Origin: Nothophaeocryptopus gaeumannii
Taxonomy: Eukaryota > Ascomycota > Dothideomycetes > Mycosphaerellales > Mycosphaerellaceae
Assembly: GCA_031771865.1 (NCBI GenBank)
Contig: JASISA010000022.1
Span: forward strand, 620,001-684,000
Direction of reading: 5' to 3'
Length of the DNA stretch: 64,000 nt
Shown: positions 1-9,923 of the stretch, piece after piece
How the letters are laid out: every line of letters starts with the position of its first letter
Position numbering within the stretch: the stretch's first letter is position 1
Notes under the pieces: model-generated
What the model saw: only the letters and a program-made list of their open reading frames with translations
The model's database searches: none
What the model was told of the DNA's origin: nothing
Translations under genes and position numbers: made by a program

Positions 1-53
1 ATCAGTATCGAGGGCCGCCGGAAGGAAATGCTGCGTCTAACACCATGTCGCAG

Positions 54-427
54 GCACTGTACGAGCGCACCTGCAGAATCATATCCTCGGCGTCAGTGAA
101 GGCCACGCCGCCATTTTGCGCATGGTTGGCGTTGGATACCGTGCAACTGTCGAAAAGAGCGCGCAAACCAAGAAACCCGACTACGAAGGCCAGCAATTCG
201 TTTCGCTGAAGGTGGGATACTCACATCCGATCGAGCTGGGTGTACCGAGAGGCGTCAAAGCGAGCACACCGCAACCGACAAGAATATTGCTGGAAGGAGT
301 AGAGAAGGAGGTCGTCATGCAATTTGCTGCGGAAATCCGCGCATGGCGGAAGCCGGAGCCGTACAAGGGCAAGGGCATCTTTGTGAACGACGAAACGATC
401 AAGTTGAAGAACAAGAAGATTAAGTAG
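54..427 (+). CDS. mrpl6: Mitochondrial ribosomal protein uL6m, 3' exon (5' partial)
   Basis: This is the last exon of the large-subunit mitoribosomal protein L6, a structural protein that binds 23S-type rRNA near the GTPase centre. Read from base 54 in phase, the peptide carries the uL6 core LQNHILGVSEGH followed by RMVGVGYRATVE, and ends in a lysine-rich tail at TAG 425-427. Bases 1-53 look like the 3' end of an intron: CTAAC branch point at 36-40 and CAG acceptor at 51-53. The exon opens with two bases (GC) that finish a Gly codon, giving GTVRAHLQNH, as expected just after the conserved WG of the family. A GT at 5-6 could make this a 49-bp intron, or the donor may lie outside the window. 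The N-terminal half is outside the window. Confidence 0.88.
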
Positions 428-791
428 CGGGTACTTAACAATGTTTGGCTCTGGGAAGGAAGGAGGAGATAGGTCAAGCAGGTCCCAATGTACCTTCTTA
501 GTAATATCCTTCGTACCTTCGGAAGCAATCTTCACGAGCAGAAGTAGTGGGGCATGGCGGGTGAATCGCCCGACGTCAGACTTCAGACTTTCACATGTTA
601 GGACATGCAGGAGAAGCCATACCTCGTATGCACCTGCTGCTTAACACCTTGACTCCGTGAAACCTTGACACTGCGCCCGCAACTCTCTTTGTTTGTTCCA
701 ATTTGCTTCCCCGTCGCTACTCACCGCTGTTGCCGCATTCACCTAACGAGCCATCCTTCAACGGCCTAACTACTATTTCAAACCTACCTCC
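428..791. other. Intergenic, uL6m 3' side to histidine phosphatase promoter
   Basis: No coding signal. It holds the uL6m 3' UTR and the promoter and 5' UTR of the next gene, with a pyrimidine-rich leader close to the ATG. No clear TATA box. Confidence 0.5.
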
Positions 792-1637
792 ATGGCTCCA
801 ACCGTCCACTGTATCCGCCACGCCCAGGGCTATCACAACCTCAACGTGGCCAATCACTCGATGCACGACCCGCAACTCACTCCCTACGGCGAGGAGCAAT
901 GTCGCCATCTCCAACGCAACTTCCCCTTCCACGACCGCGTCGACCTCATCGTAGCCTCGCCCATAAAGCGGACCATCTATACCGCACTCCTCGGCTTCGA
1001 GGACACGATCCGGAAGAAGAACCTCACAGTCGTTGCCCTGCCAGAACTGCAAGAGACGTCGGATCTTCCGTGTGACACTGGGAGTGACCCTGAGGAACTC
1101 GCCAGGGAGTTTGCTGGGAAGCCCGTAGATCTCGAGCTCGTAAAGCCTGACTGGGACTCAAAACGCGGCCGGTGGGCGCCAAATGCCAACGCTATCCAGG
1201 CGAGAGCACAAGTAGCACGTGTATGGCTGAAGAATAGGCCAGAAAAGGAGATTGCGCTTGTGACACACGGTGAGATGCTGACAATACCCGCGCATTGACT
1301 TGCACTCCGCTGATGTGCGATGCGCACAGGCGGTTTCCTCCATTACTTCACCGAAGATTGGGACGAATTCAACAAATTTGCCGGGACAGGCTGGCAGAAT
1401 ACCGAGTTCCGCAGCTACTACTTCACCGACCACGAGCCCGAAGCGGCCCATTTGAAAGAGCTGCCAGAATCTCAGCAGCGCCGGAAGTCTAAGCCTCTGG
1501 ATACGGAAGAGCACAACAACTTGAAAAGAACCACCACGAATCATGCAAGTTCTGGGAGCACTGCGGAAGTTGATGGGGCTGGGACGATGGAGCAGACTGA
1601 AAAAGACCGACCGCACCAGATCCAAGCAAAGGTATGA
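792..1637 (+). CDS. Histidine phosphatase superfamily protein (phosphoglycerate mutase-like)
   Basis: Two exons, 792-1269 and 1330-1637, joined by a 60-bp intron (GTGAGA donor, AG at 1328-1329); 261 residues. The N-terminus has CIRHAQGYHN, the RHG/RHA catalytic loop whose His is phosphorylated. It is followed by LTPYGEEQC and the VASPIKRTIYTALL segment. The second catalytic His lies in ALVTHGGFLHYF, which exists only after splicing: the unspliced frame stops at 1298. Fungal members are mostly cytosolic phosphatases of unknown substrate; the fold alone does not say which phospho-ester is used. The last 70 residues are hydrophilic and low in complexity. The start is the ATG one residue before the conserved block. 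Confidence 0.85.
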
Positions 1638-2483
1638 GGGCTCTTCTACTTCTGGATCATTTAGGAAGATGACGTCGTCTACTACTTTTCTTCTCCTTCT
1701 TCGGCGGCTTGCGCTCGCTCCTCCATGCTCAGGCTTACTACGAACGGCCGGGACTGGATTTGACACGACTCTCTAGAAGGATGTTCGGGCTAACTTGGAC
1801 ATTGTTTCTGAGATGCAGTTGTCTCATATTGAAGCGAAGTTGAAAGACAACATCAAGAACGCTCTGTGATTTGGAGCGATGGGTATGCAATTGTAGCAAG
1901 CCAGCGAAGCGAAGGTATTTGCGGTAGACGATAGATACGATAGATACGATAGATACGACAGATACGATAGATGTCGATCCATAGAGGACATGAACGGAAC
2001 TGCGGGATGAAATTCTCTTCTTGCAACGCCATTCAGATGCGTCGTGTACGATGAGCGGACGGTGAGGCGCGAGGAGGCAAGGGCCTGGATGCCAACGACT
2101 TCTTTTTCGAGTGCTGAGGTGCTAAGTAGCTCGCTGAAAGGTTTCGTGAAACAGGAAGTACGGTCGATGCTCATAAACCAAGGAGAAGCAGCTTCTCGGC
2201 CACCACAATTGGCGATCTCCAATTCATGACTCGCACGTGAAGAGTCCGTTCAGGTCTACGTGATAGGGACAGAAACGTTGAAGGCGGGCATCCACGGTAA
2301 GAACGGGCAAGGTCAAGACAAAGGTGCAAAAATATTCATTCGCTCACGCTACGCCATGCTGTGGTTCCGGGGGTATCTTGATAACATGCAGTCAGAGCAA
2401 ACCCTAATAGCGCCATACGATGCAATTTTGGTTGGAGACGCCCTATTTTATCCGAACCCGAAATGTCAACCCGTGCCGTTTTC
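1638..2483. other. Intergenic region with short ORFs only
   Basis: About 850 bp between the 3' end of the phosphatase gene and the 3' end of the convergent RanGTP-binding gene. Small ORFs occur on both strands but none has recognisable domains or splice-linked extension. It contains the 9-bp tandem repeat listed separately. Confidence 0.5.
1927..1972. repeat. 9-bp minisatellite (unit GATACGATA)
   Basis: About five head-to-tail copies of a 9-bp unit (GATACGATA and a GATACGACA variant) in the intergenic region. No function is evident. Confidence 0.8.
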
Positions 2484-4631
2484 TTACGTGGGCTCGAAGA
2501 CTTCGTGCAACGGACTCCTGGGTCTTGAGTCACTCTGCGAGCGTAGAGCTGCAGCTCTGCTTTTGTCCGTGTTTGTGCTCGGGATTGGAGGAGTGGCAAG
2601 CGCGGCACGAGATTGGGGCGACGCTCGTCCAGAAGCGTACTTCGCCTGCACGGTGTATCGATGAGCATTGCTTGCTAGATCTGGCGTCGAGGCTCGTGAT
2701 GGCGTCTGCTGGTACACAGGGCCACGAGGTGAAGGCGAGAATCGTGACCCAGTACGTGGAGAACTTCGCTCGACAGAGCTGCGGACGAGGTCCAGCTTGG
2801 AGATCGGCTGCCGCCCGTTCTCGTATGCTTCCTCATAAGCAAGCTCGCTGTCGGGAGTTGTGTAAGGCTCGTTTGCTGGAGAGCTGCGCATGGAGATGGG
2901 CGAGCCTCCATTGTCGCGGATATATTCTTCGCTACGACGCTTGATGGGAGACTCATCGTAAGGATCAAAGCCAACACGCTTGATGGCATCGTGCCGTATG
3001 CGTTGCCGGTAAGACTTGTCAGCGCCAGCGCCCGCGGTGGCGCTGTCTTCCAGGAAGAAATTGAGCAGCTCGTCTTCGATAGCCAGATGAGATTCTTGGC
3101 GGAATTGCTGAAGGGCCGCAAGCTTCATCAACATCTCCAATAGAGATAAAGTAGTCTTGATGGGTGGGCCATTACGCTTGTTGGGTGAAAGGGCCAACGC
3201 AGTCGCGCTGTTCTTCTTCGGAGTACCCCCGGGCGACGATCCAAGATTGAGGCTGGACAGTGCGCTCGAAATAGTATTTGGATCAAGATGAGAATTGCTA
3301 CCGGATAAGCCATCGACTTCTTGAGGTGAGTTGTCCTCGGTCTCGGAATCACGCTCTTCCTCTGTGAAAACCTCAAGCGCGAGCCATTCAGGATCCAGAT
3401 TAGCTGGTAATCTCCACTGCTCTGGCGGTGTTTGAGCTTTGGTGTGGGTATCCTCGATTGGGGAGTGTGGCGTAGCTTCTCGCTGGATCTGGGCATCGAC
3501 CTCGGATTGCTCGTCGATGTCGCCGTTGATTGACCCTTGCTCTGGCGTTTCGGAGTGGCGAACCATGCGTCTGGGAGGCTCGGCGTGAACGTCGCGTCTT
3601 AGAAGCAAGACCGGATTGTTGCTCTCGTCCTGGCCAACGTTTAAGATTTTTCCCGTATCAGCGTAGAAGATCTTGGACACTTCATGTATTGGGACAACGT
3701 CTCGAATGCCGGCGCCCACAACGTCCTCGAATGGCGTTGGCTGGGGCTCGTTCTCTTCGAACGTATGGACTCTGCCGTCATCGAGATCTTCGACCAAAAC
3801 GAGCTGGTATGCGAACTCTGCGGCCTTGGCATGCGCTGGGATGGTGTCGACATGATGCAAGTCACGGTCTCCAGCTTCACCAGGAAGTGCGTACAGCTGA
3901 TCAAGAGGAACGCGCCATAGCTTGACGCGAGCCTTGTGCATTACCTCCTTCCAGGTGGTCTCGCGGACACCGTGTTCGTCCACGGGCCGAGAGGCATGGC
4001 CAACAAAGAGCATGTACAACGAGACAACGTAAGTTGGACCCACCTGGTGTCGAGTGTGAGGATGGTTGGCGAAGGCCGAGTCTGCCGATGTCAAAAAGGT
4101 TGATGCCTGCAGCAAGCGGCTGGGAGAAATGGTGCCTGACAGCTTCGTGGTCAGGTTGACGCCCGAGGTGGTGATGGCGAGGCTGATAAGTGGGACGGCG
4201 TCTTCGATACGGGCGAGCAAGAGCTTGATGTCGTGCACGATGGCCTTGAGCTCGTGGTCTGCTTCCTCGCGAGACTTGGCATGTCTGCTTCTCTGGCGGA
4301 ACAGCTGCTCCTCGTTGGCAGCCTCCTCCAAACGCCGACCCAAGCGCTGGATTTGGTAGCGCAGGTCTTTACAGAGGGCGACGGCAGACTCGAGGGACGT
4401 GTTTCCGCGGGCAGCGATCAGCTCGATCATGTCAATGGACGGGGCGATGACCTGGATCTTGCTCTGGAGGCGCATTTGCAGGCCCGTCAGCTCCTCGCGC
4501 TCTTTGCCTCGCGGCGCCTGCTTGAGCAGCTTGGAGCATTCCTTGATGGCGTACGTCGTCGTGATGGACACGCCCGAGCGGATGGCGTACGACACGGCCT
4601 GCTGCGTCATCCGCGACAAGAGGACGTCCAT
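2484..4631 (-). CDS. RanGTP-binding protein, Yrb30 type
   Basis: Intronless, 715 residues, from ATG at 4631. The N-terminal half matches the fungal Yrb30 family (Pfam Ran-binding, PF05508). It starts with a helical segment (TQQAVSYAIRSGVSI, then a Cys/Lys-rich helix), continues with a coiled-coil-like region QLGRRLEEAANEEQ, and then a beta-rich region with VGPTYVVSLYMLFVGH. Family members bind RanGTP and affect its GTP hydrolysis in nucleocytoplasmic transport; they lack the classical RanBD1 fold. The last ~350 residues are disordered, rich in Ser, Pro and Glu, longer than in yeast. The gene is divergent from SUP35 over a 631-bp intergenic region. The family call comes from memory of its N-terminal pattern, not from a search. 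Confidence 0.72.
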   Translation of the reverse strand: MDVLLSRMTQQAVSYAIRSGVSITTTYAIKECSKLLKQAPRGKEREELTGLQMRLQSKIQVIAPSIDMIELIAARGNTSLESAVALCKDLRYQIQRLGRRLEEAANEEQLFRQRSRHAKSREEADHELKAIVHDIKLLLARIEDAVPLISLAITTSGVNLTTKLSGTISPSRLLQASTFLTSADSAFANHPHTRHQVGPTYVVSLYMLFVGHASRPVDEHGVRETTWKEVMHKARVKLWRVPLDQLYALPGEAGDRDLHHVDTIPAHAKAAEFAYQLVLVEDLDDGRVHTFEENEPQPTPFEDVVGAGIRDVVPIHEVSKIFYADTGKILNVGQDESNNPVLLLRRDVHAEPPRRMVRHSETPEQGSINGDIDEQSEVDAQIQREATPHSPIEDTHTKAQTPPEQWRLPANLDPEWLALEVFTEEERDSETEDNSPQEVDGLSGSNSHLDPNTISSALSSLNLGSSPGGTPKKNSATALALSPNKRNGPPIKTTLSLLEMLMKLAALQQFRQESHLAIEDELLNFFLEDSATAGAGADKSYRQRIRHDAIKRVGFDPYDESPIKRRSEEYIRDNGGSPISMRSSPANEPYTTPDSELAYEEAYENGRQPISKLDLVRSSVERSSPRTGSRFSPSPRGPVYQQTPSRASTPDLASNAHRYTVQAKYASGRASPQSRAALATPPIPSTNTDKSRAAALRSQSDSRPRSPLHEVFEPT

Positions 4632-5262
4632 GGCTATCTACATGTATTTGTACTAGTACGTGTACCTCGAATGTACCTCGATCTGGTCAGGCAGCGAGGC
4701 AGGCAGGCGGTCTCACACCCCAGTTGTGTTGTCGACTTAACGATACCTGTCAGGCAGTCGGGCAGTGATGGGATGCTGATGGTGGAGTGAGTCAGAAGAG
4801 TGAGTCGAGGAGGCTGCCCACGGCCATGTCGTGGATTTAGTCCGCGTTATTATATAAGGGCAGCGAGACAGAGACAGAGACAGAAAGCGTCAGTCGTTGT
4901 CAGCTCAACTTCACTTCACTTCACTGCACTGCACTGCCTGACGCGAGTCCCTCACGTTGCACGTGAAAGAGACATCGGACGCAAGAGCCAGTGCCCGCAC
5001 ACCGCCTGCCGCTTTGCGTCTTTTGGTGGGGTCAAAATTGACGATGCTGCGCAAAACATCACCACCACCACCAACACCATCCCCATCGTCCGCCCACCGT
5101 TCCCGTCGTGCGACTCCTTGCTCTCCCCAATCCTCTGCCTCGCAAGACTCCATAGCAGACACCGCAATCGGACCCCGCGACGAGTCTGCACCACACTCCA
5201 CGCGCTGGTCGCTGTCCGCCTGCTTGGCGCCGTCCCATCTCGGTCGCGCCGATTGACTCAAC
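4632..5262. promoter_or_regulatory. Divergent promoter between the RanGTP-binding gene and SUP35
   Basis: A 631-bp bidirectional intergenic region. A TATATAAG box lies at 4851-4858 on the + strand, about 400 bp before the SUP35 ATG, which would imply a long 5' UTR. Short direct repeats follow: (GACAGA)n near 4868-4886 and TTCACTTCACTTCACTGCACTGCACTGC-type repeats near 4911-4937. From 5055 to 5110 it is a CA/CCA-rich leader. Promoter function is inferred from position. Confidence 0.45.
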
Positions 5263-7470
5263 ATGGCCAACGGACAGCCCGACTCATGGGAGGATGCCAT
5301 GAGGGATGAGGATCTCGCCAACCAGACTCAGCAGCAGTTGAATTTCCAGGGCGGCGCCGCTCGAGGCAACAGCTTCACTCCTGGTGCCTCCTCCTTCACC
5401 CCTGGCGCACAATCTTTCCAGCCTGGCCAAGCGTACGGCCAACACGGCTACGGCCAGCAGCAGTACGGAGGTTACCCGCAGTATGGTCAGCAGCAGCAGC
5501 AGCAGCAGTACGGCCAATACCAACAATATGGCTATGGAACTAATCAAGGAGGGTACCCCCAGTATGGCCAGCAGCAATATGGCCAGAACTACCAACAATA
5601 CCAACAACCCCAGGCCCAACAACAACAGCAGGCCTACGTTCCCCCACACCAGCGACAGACGCCTATGATTGCGAAGCGAGGTGAGGCTCTGCCTTTAGGC
5701 AATCAGCAGGCCGCCGTCGCTCCGAAGCCAGCGGCCCCGGCCAATGGTACTGGTGCGGCTCCTGTCAAATCCTTGTCGCTCAGCGCTGAGGATACCGGCG
5801 CCGCCACCAAGCCAAAGGTCGAGAAGACCGGCGGAGCCAAGGTACTATCCCTCGGCGGCACTGCCACTCCTCCAGGGGCAGAAAAACCAGCGGAGAAAGC
5901 TGCGTCGAAGGAGGCCATTAGCAAAGACGCGCCGGCAGCGGGCAACAAGGCGGCCGCCGCTAAGGCTGTTGAGAAGACTGGCGAGTCAACACCGGCTGCG
6001 AGCGGCAGCACATCACCCACTCCTTCGGGACGGTCATCACCATCTCGTGCTGAGCAGAAGGCAGAGGCTAGGCGAGCAGATCTAGTTGCTCAAGAACAGG
6101 CCAACGAGGTTGATGCCGAGGAGCTGCAAGAGATGTATGGAAAGGAGCACGTCAACGTCATCTTCTTGGGACACGTCGATGCTGGCAAGAGTACCTTGGG
6201 AGGCAGCATTCTTTACGCGACCGGCATGGTGGACGAGCGGACAATGGAGAAGTACAAGAGAGACGCAAAAGACCTTGGGCGGGAGTCATGGTACTTGTCA
6301 TGGGCACTTGACCAGACCAAGGAAGAGCGGGCCAAAGGCAAGACGGTCGAAGTTGGGCGAGGTTTCTTCGAGACAGAGAAGCGGCGGTACTCCATCCTGG
6401 ATGCTCCAGGACACAAGACGTTTGTGCCCAACATGGTCTCTGGAGCATCTCAGGCTGATGTTGGGGTTCTCGTCATTTCAGCACGGAAAGGCGAATACGA
6501 AACCGGTTTCGAAAAAGGCGGCCAGACGAGAGAGCACGCAGTGCTCGCAAAGACGCAAGGTGTCAACAAACTGGTCGTCGCTGTCAACAAGATGGACGAC
6601 CCAACTGTGCAGTGGTCGGAAGAACGTTTCAAAGAGTGCATCACCAAGCTCACCGTCTTCCTGAAAGGCCTGGGCTACAATCCCAAGACGGATTTGACAT
6701 TCATGCCCATTTCCGCACAAACGACTGTTGGTATCAGGGAGCGTGTACCCAAGGACTTTGCGCCATGGAACGAGTCGCCGTCTCTGTTAGACTTCCTTGA
6801 CAGCATGCAGACCTTGGAACGCAAGGTGAACGCACCTTTCATGATGCCAATCGCCGCCAAGTACCGGGACCTTGGAACCATGATCGAAGGCAAGATCGAG
6901 GCTGGTGTAATCAAGAAGGAGAACAAATACCTCATGATGCCTAATCGTGCTGAGATTCAAATCAGCGCACTCTACGGCGAGTCAGAAGATGAAATTCCGC
7001 ACGCTACCACTGGCGAGCAGGTCAGAATCCGCATCAAGGGCGCGGAAGAGGAAGACATCTACCCTGGATTTGTGCTCTGCTCCCCGAAGCGCCCTGTACA
7101 CTGCGTCAGCCAATTTGAAGCTCAGATCCGTCTTCTGGAGCTGAAGTCTATTCTCTCCGCTGGTTTCAACTGTGTCTTGCACGTCCACTCGGCGACTGAA
7201 GAGGTCACATTCGCGGCGCTTCTGCATAAACTAGAGCCCAAGACGAACCGTAAATCGAAGAAGCCTCCGGGATTCGCCAAGCAGGGGATGAACATCATCG
7301 CCCGATTGCAGGTGACTGGCGGTGCAGGAAGTGTTTGTGTGGAGCGATTTGAGGACTATCCACAGCTCGGAAGATTCACGCTCAGAGATCAGGGTCAGAC
7401 TATTGCCATCGGTAAGGTGACCAAGCTCATTACGGATGCCCAAGAAGCTGCAGAGGGCGCGATTGCTTAA
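5263..7470 (+). CDS. SUP35: Translation termination factor eRF3 GTPase (Sup35)
   Basis: Intronless, 735 residues. eRF3 is the GTPase partner of eRF1 that drives stop-codon-dependent peptide release. Residues ~25-130 form a Gln/Tyr/Gly/Asn-rich low-complexity segment with repeated QYGQQ and YPQYGQQ units, the composition of the Sup35 prion domain. Residues ~135-285 are a charged, Ala/Lys/Glu-rich M region. The EF1A-like GTPase follows: P-loop GHVDAGKST near 303, switch II DAPGHK near 380, NKMDD near 443, then two beta-barrel domains ending near 730. A PABP-binding PAM2 motif was not clearly found. The ATG sits at the first in-frame Met, directly before the NGQPDSWEDAM peptide usual for filamentous fungi. 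Confidence 0.97.
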   Translation: MANGQPDSWEDAMRDEDLANQTQQQLNFQGGAARGNSFTPGASSFTPGAQSFQPGQAYGQHGYGQQQYGGYPQYGQQQQQQQYGQYQQYGYGTNQGGYPQYGQQQYGQNYQQYQQPQAQQQQQAYVPPHQRQTPMIAKRGEALPLGNQQAAVAPKPAAPANGTGAAPVKSLSLSAEDTGAATKPKVEKTGGAKVLSLGGTATPPGAEKPAEKAASKEAISKDAPAAGNKAAAAKAVEKTGESTPAASGSTSPTPSGRSSPSRAEQKAEARRADLVAQEQANEVDAEELQEMYGKEHVNVIFLGHVDAGKSTLGGSILYATGMVDERTMEKYKRDAKDLGRESWYLSWALDQTKEERAKGKTVEVGRGFFETEKRRYSILDAPGHKTFVPNMVSGASQADVGVLVISARKGEYETGFEKGGQTREHAVLAKTQGVNKLVVAVNKMDDPTVQWSEERFKECITKLTVFLKGLGYNPKTDLTFMPISAQTTVGIRERVPKDFAPWNESPSLLDFLDSMQTLERKVNAPFMMPIAAKYRDLGTMIEGKIEAGVIKKENKYLMMPNRAEIQISALYGESEDEIPHATTGEQVRIRIKGAEEEDIYPGFVLCSPKRPVHCVSQFEAQIRLLELKSILSAGFNCVLHVHSATEEVTFAALLHKLEPKTNRKSKKPPGFAKQGMNIIARLQVTGGAGSVCVERFEDYPQLGRFTLRDQGQTIAIGKVTKLITDAQEAAEGAIA

Positions 7471-8258
7471 GCGAGCGGCGTTTGCTTCCTTCTGGGTTAA
7501 AAGAGTGTGTCTGCGTGGGACGGACTGACGCCGCCATGATCTCATGACCAATGAGGCTGTCTCATCTACGTAGAACGGATAGCCGTAAGAACGTTTCCCC
7601 CTTTGGAAATGGCGTTCTGCCTCACATGAAGGAGCTCTTCAATCGAGAGCATAAATTTTGACTACCTAGGTACAATGACAAAACACAGTATCATAAGCAT
7701 TACAGGGTCCAAGATAGAGAGATGATGGCGAGATGCTGAAGATACTTTGCCGTGTTCTTGAGCCTGCGACCGTGGAGTTCTTCTCCAGACGTACCACCGC
7801 ATCTGGACGGCCGTGATAGATCTTGTGAAAGTGGAGCCAGGGTTCGCCGATCTCCCGTCGGCGGATGAAGCCGAGTGCCGTCTCAGGAACGGAACGAGAG
7901 TCGGCACAACTGCCGCTTCTCTGACATTGTTATTGTGACAAGAGCATTGTTCACACATAGAGCAACAAGAGAGGCGTCATCTAAGCCAAGGATTGCCAGA
8001 ATCCACTGCGACGTTCTCCTGCGATCGTAAAACGCCAGTCATCTAGCAATTATCCGCCAGCGCTGCCTCAAGCTCGCACTCACAGCTGTCGCTGTCTCCC
8101 GTCCCACGTGCCGATTGTGATGGTGACAACGATGGCCGAATCGCGATAGGGCTTGCTCAGGCAGAAGTGAGGGGACATACACAGGGCGCTGACCTGCTTG
8201 ACTGTTGGTATTGCCACTGGTGAACCGATCAATACCATCCAACGCCGCAAGACCAGCC
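7471..8258. other. Intergenic, SUP35 3' UTR and SGF11 promoter
   Basis: About 790 bp with no convincing gene on either strand. A 98-codon minus ORF (7662-7958) has no recognisable features. Confidence 0.45.
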
Positions 8259-9401
8259 ATGGGCGACGCAAAAGGGCCAAGCTTGGCTGCGATAGCGCAG
8301 AAGATCCTCGAAGACGCTCTGCAGCAGACCATACACACTATTGTCCTTCAACAGCATCACCAACATAAGCTGCTCTTAGCTTCTCTCGATCCCGTGACCA
8401 AACTTGCACACTGCGACACATGCAAGCAGCCACGACAGCTCGATCCGCCGCTGTCAGCAAAAGTCCGGGGCACTTCCAACGATCCACCTGTGGGTACCAC
8501 GTACTGCGACCGCAAACCATGGGCGCGCAGGCCGGGTCACGACATCTACGGAAACCCTTTCCTCAAGTCAGACGTCACGGGCCGGCCTTTGACCAAGAAG
8601 GAACGAGAAGCGAAGAAGAAGGAAGACGGGACACCGGCTAGTGAGAACCAAGACAACGAGGGCACAGGTCCACCTTCGCCAAGTGGAGAAGGCGACGAGA
8701 ATGACAAGGGCAAAGGCGCCGGACAAAAACTAGAGAAAGGCGAGAAGAAGGCAAGCAAGATTGACGAGAAGCTCAAGAAGGGAGAATACGTTCCATGGCA
8801 TACGTGTCCCAGCTGCAAACGCAGTCTGCTGATCACTCGCTTCGCAAAGCATCTGGAGCAATGTATGGGTCTCAGCGGTAGAGCCGCGAGTCGAAACGCT
8901 ATGGCGAAGATGAACGGGACACCCACAGGCAGCCGAGGAGGCACGCCCAATCCTCAAAGCCAAGATCCGAATGGCAAGGAAGGCGGCGGAGCTGGCGAGG
9001 AAGAAGAAGATGATGTCGCTGTGCAAGGGCCGGGGGGTATTCGGAAGAAGATGATGAAGAAAGGTCTGAAGGAAAAGGTCAAGAAGGACAAGACGGCGAA
9101 TGGCAAGTTGCCGAAGAGTCTGGCTGCAAAGAGGCCGCCCAACCCAAGTCAAAATAATGCTGGTGGGTCCGCCACGCAGAGGAGTTCACCGGCTCCAAGC
9201 TCGATTGGCGACGGAAAGCGAGATCGAGATGAGTTGGGCGAGGACGACGAAGACGAAGTACATGTGAAGAAGAGACAGAAGCTGCAAAGGGTGGGCAGCA
9301 CGGCGAGTATCCTCAGTCAGAGTACTGCAGCGCCGGACATGGAGAGAACGGACAGCTTGGATGGGAGTTTCGTCGCGGATGAAAGTGTGACTGGGGACTA
9401 A
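8259..9401 (+). CDS. sgf11: SAGA deubiquitinase-module subunit Sgf11
   Basis: 380 residues from ATG 8259; an in-frame ATG 18 codons upstream (8205) gives an alternative start without family features. The N-terminal amphipathic helix (LAAIAQKILEDALQQTI) resembles the Sgf11 helix that packs on Sus1 and Sgf73. Near residue 190 is the Sgf11-type C2HC zinc finger: CPSCKRSLLITRFAKHLEQC followed by MGLSGRAASRNA, with ligands C-x2-C-x12-H-x3-C. A CDTCKQ pair near residue 50 could be a further metal site. The finger is known to place the Ubp8 deubiquitinase on H2A/H2B. The rest is a long, charged, disordered tail with Lys-rich clusters, so the protein is much longer than the ~99-residue yeast one. No introns seen. 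Confidence 0.82.
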   Translation: MGDAKGPSLAAIAQKILEDALQQTIHTIVLQQHHQHKLLLASLDPVTKLAHCDTCKQPRQLDPPLSAKVRGTSNDPPVGTTYCDRKPWARRPGHDIYGNPFLKSDVTGRPLTKKEREAKKKEDGTPASENQDNEGTGPPSPSGEGDENDKGKGAGQKLEKGEKKASKIDEKLKKGEYVPWHTCPSCKRSLLITRFAKHLEQCMGLSGRAASRNAMAKMNGTPTGSRGGTPNPQSQDPNGKEGGGAGEEEEDDVAVQGPGGIRKKMMKKGLKEKVKKDKTANGKLPKSLAAKRPPNPSQNNAGGSATQRSSPAPSSIGDGKRDRDELGEDDEDEVHVKKRQKLQRVGSTASILSQSTAAPDMERTDSLDGSFVADESVTGD

Positions 9402-9923
9402 GGATGGTAGCCATACTATACATGGGGTCTCAGTCGTTTTGCATAGGCATCGCGAGACAGCACATCGAACGAGCAACGGCGTGTATATTATTGGTATAGC
9501 ATGTGGGAATAACAAAGAGGGACCAGGAGATGATTGACTTTCTGTGAACAAGAAAGGAACATGTAACATATTTCTGGGCGTCGATCGGATCTCGGATCTC
9601 GGCTCTCGGGCATCGGAGACATGGCAGGGGCTGACGATGATGTCATCACCGACGCGTTCTCTCCATCTCTGCACATTGAATTGGCGTCGTACGATTCCCA
9701 CGCGTGGTGTTGTCTTGTTATTACTCTACACGTATTTTGCGTGTATAATTGATATTAGCAGCAGCTGCGCGACGGCCACCTGCCATAAGATCGTAGCTAC
9801 CTACATCTTAGGCGCCTCGGACATCATACAAATACGTCGACGTCGACGCCGACTGGCTGCACACTGTCCAACCCAACACGTCTCGCGATTCGCGTTTCCC
9901 CTGCCACTGCCACTGCCACCGTC
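9402..9923. other. Intergenic, SGF11 3' UTR and ERG24 promoter
   Basis: About 520 bp with no coding signal. It ends in a pyrimidine-rich, CCACTGCCACTG-type leader just before the ERG24 ATG. No sterol-response element (TCGTATA) was recognised. Confidence 0.4.

Noticed and set aside
1..80. Apparent frameshift in uL6m between MSQALYERT and LQNHIL
   Set aside because: The upstream bases fit an intron end (CTAAC branch at 36-40, CAG acceptor at 51-53); the exon then reads GTVRAHLQNHIL without any shift.
1158..1766. A 202-codon minus frame opposite the histidine phosphatase
   Set aside because: No domain, overlaps the well-supported + gene and its intron.
5284..5649. Leu/Val-rich 121-codon minus frame opposite the Sup35 prion-like domain
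   Set aside because: It is the complement of the CAG/TAC/GGC repeats, which read as Leu/Val/Ala on the other strand.
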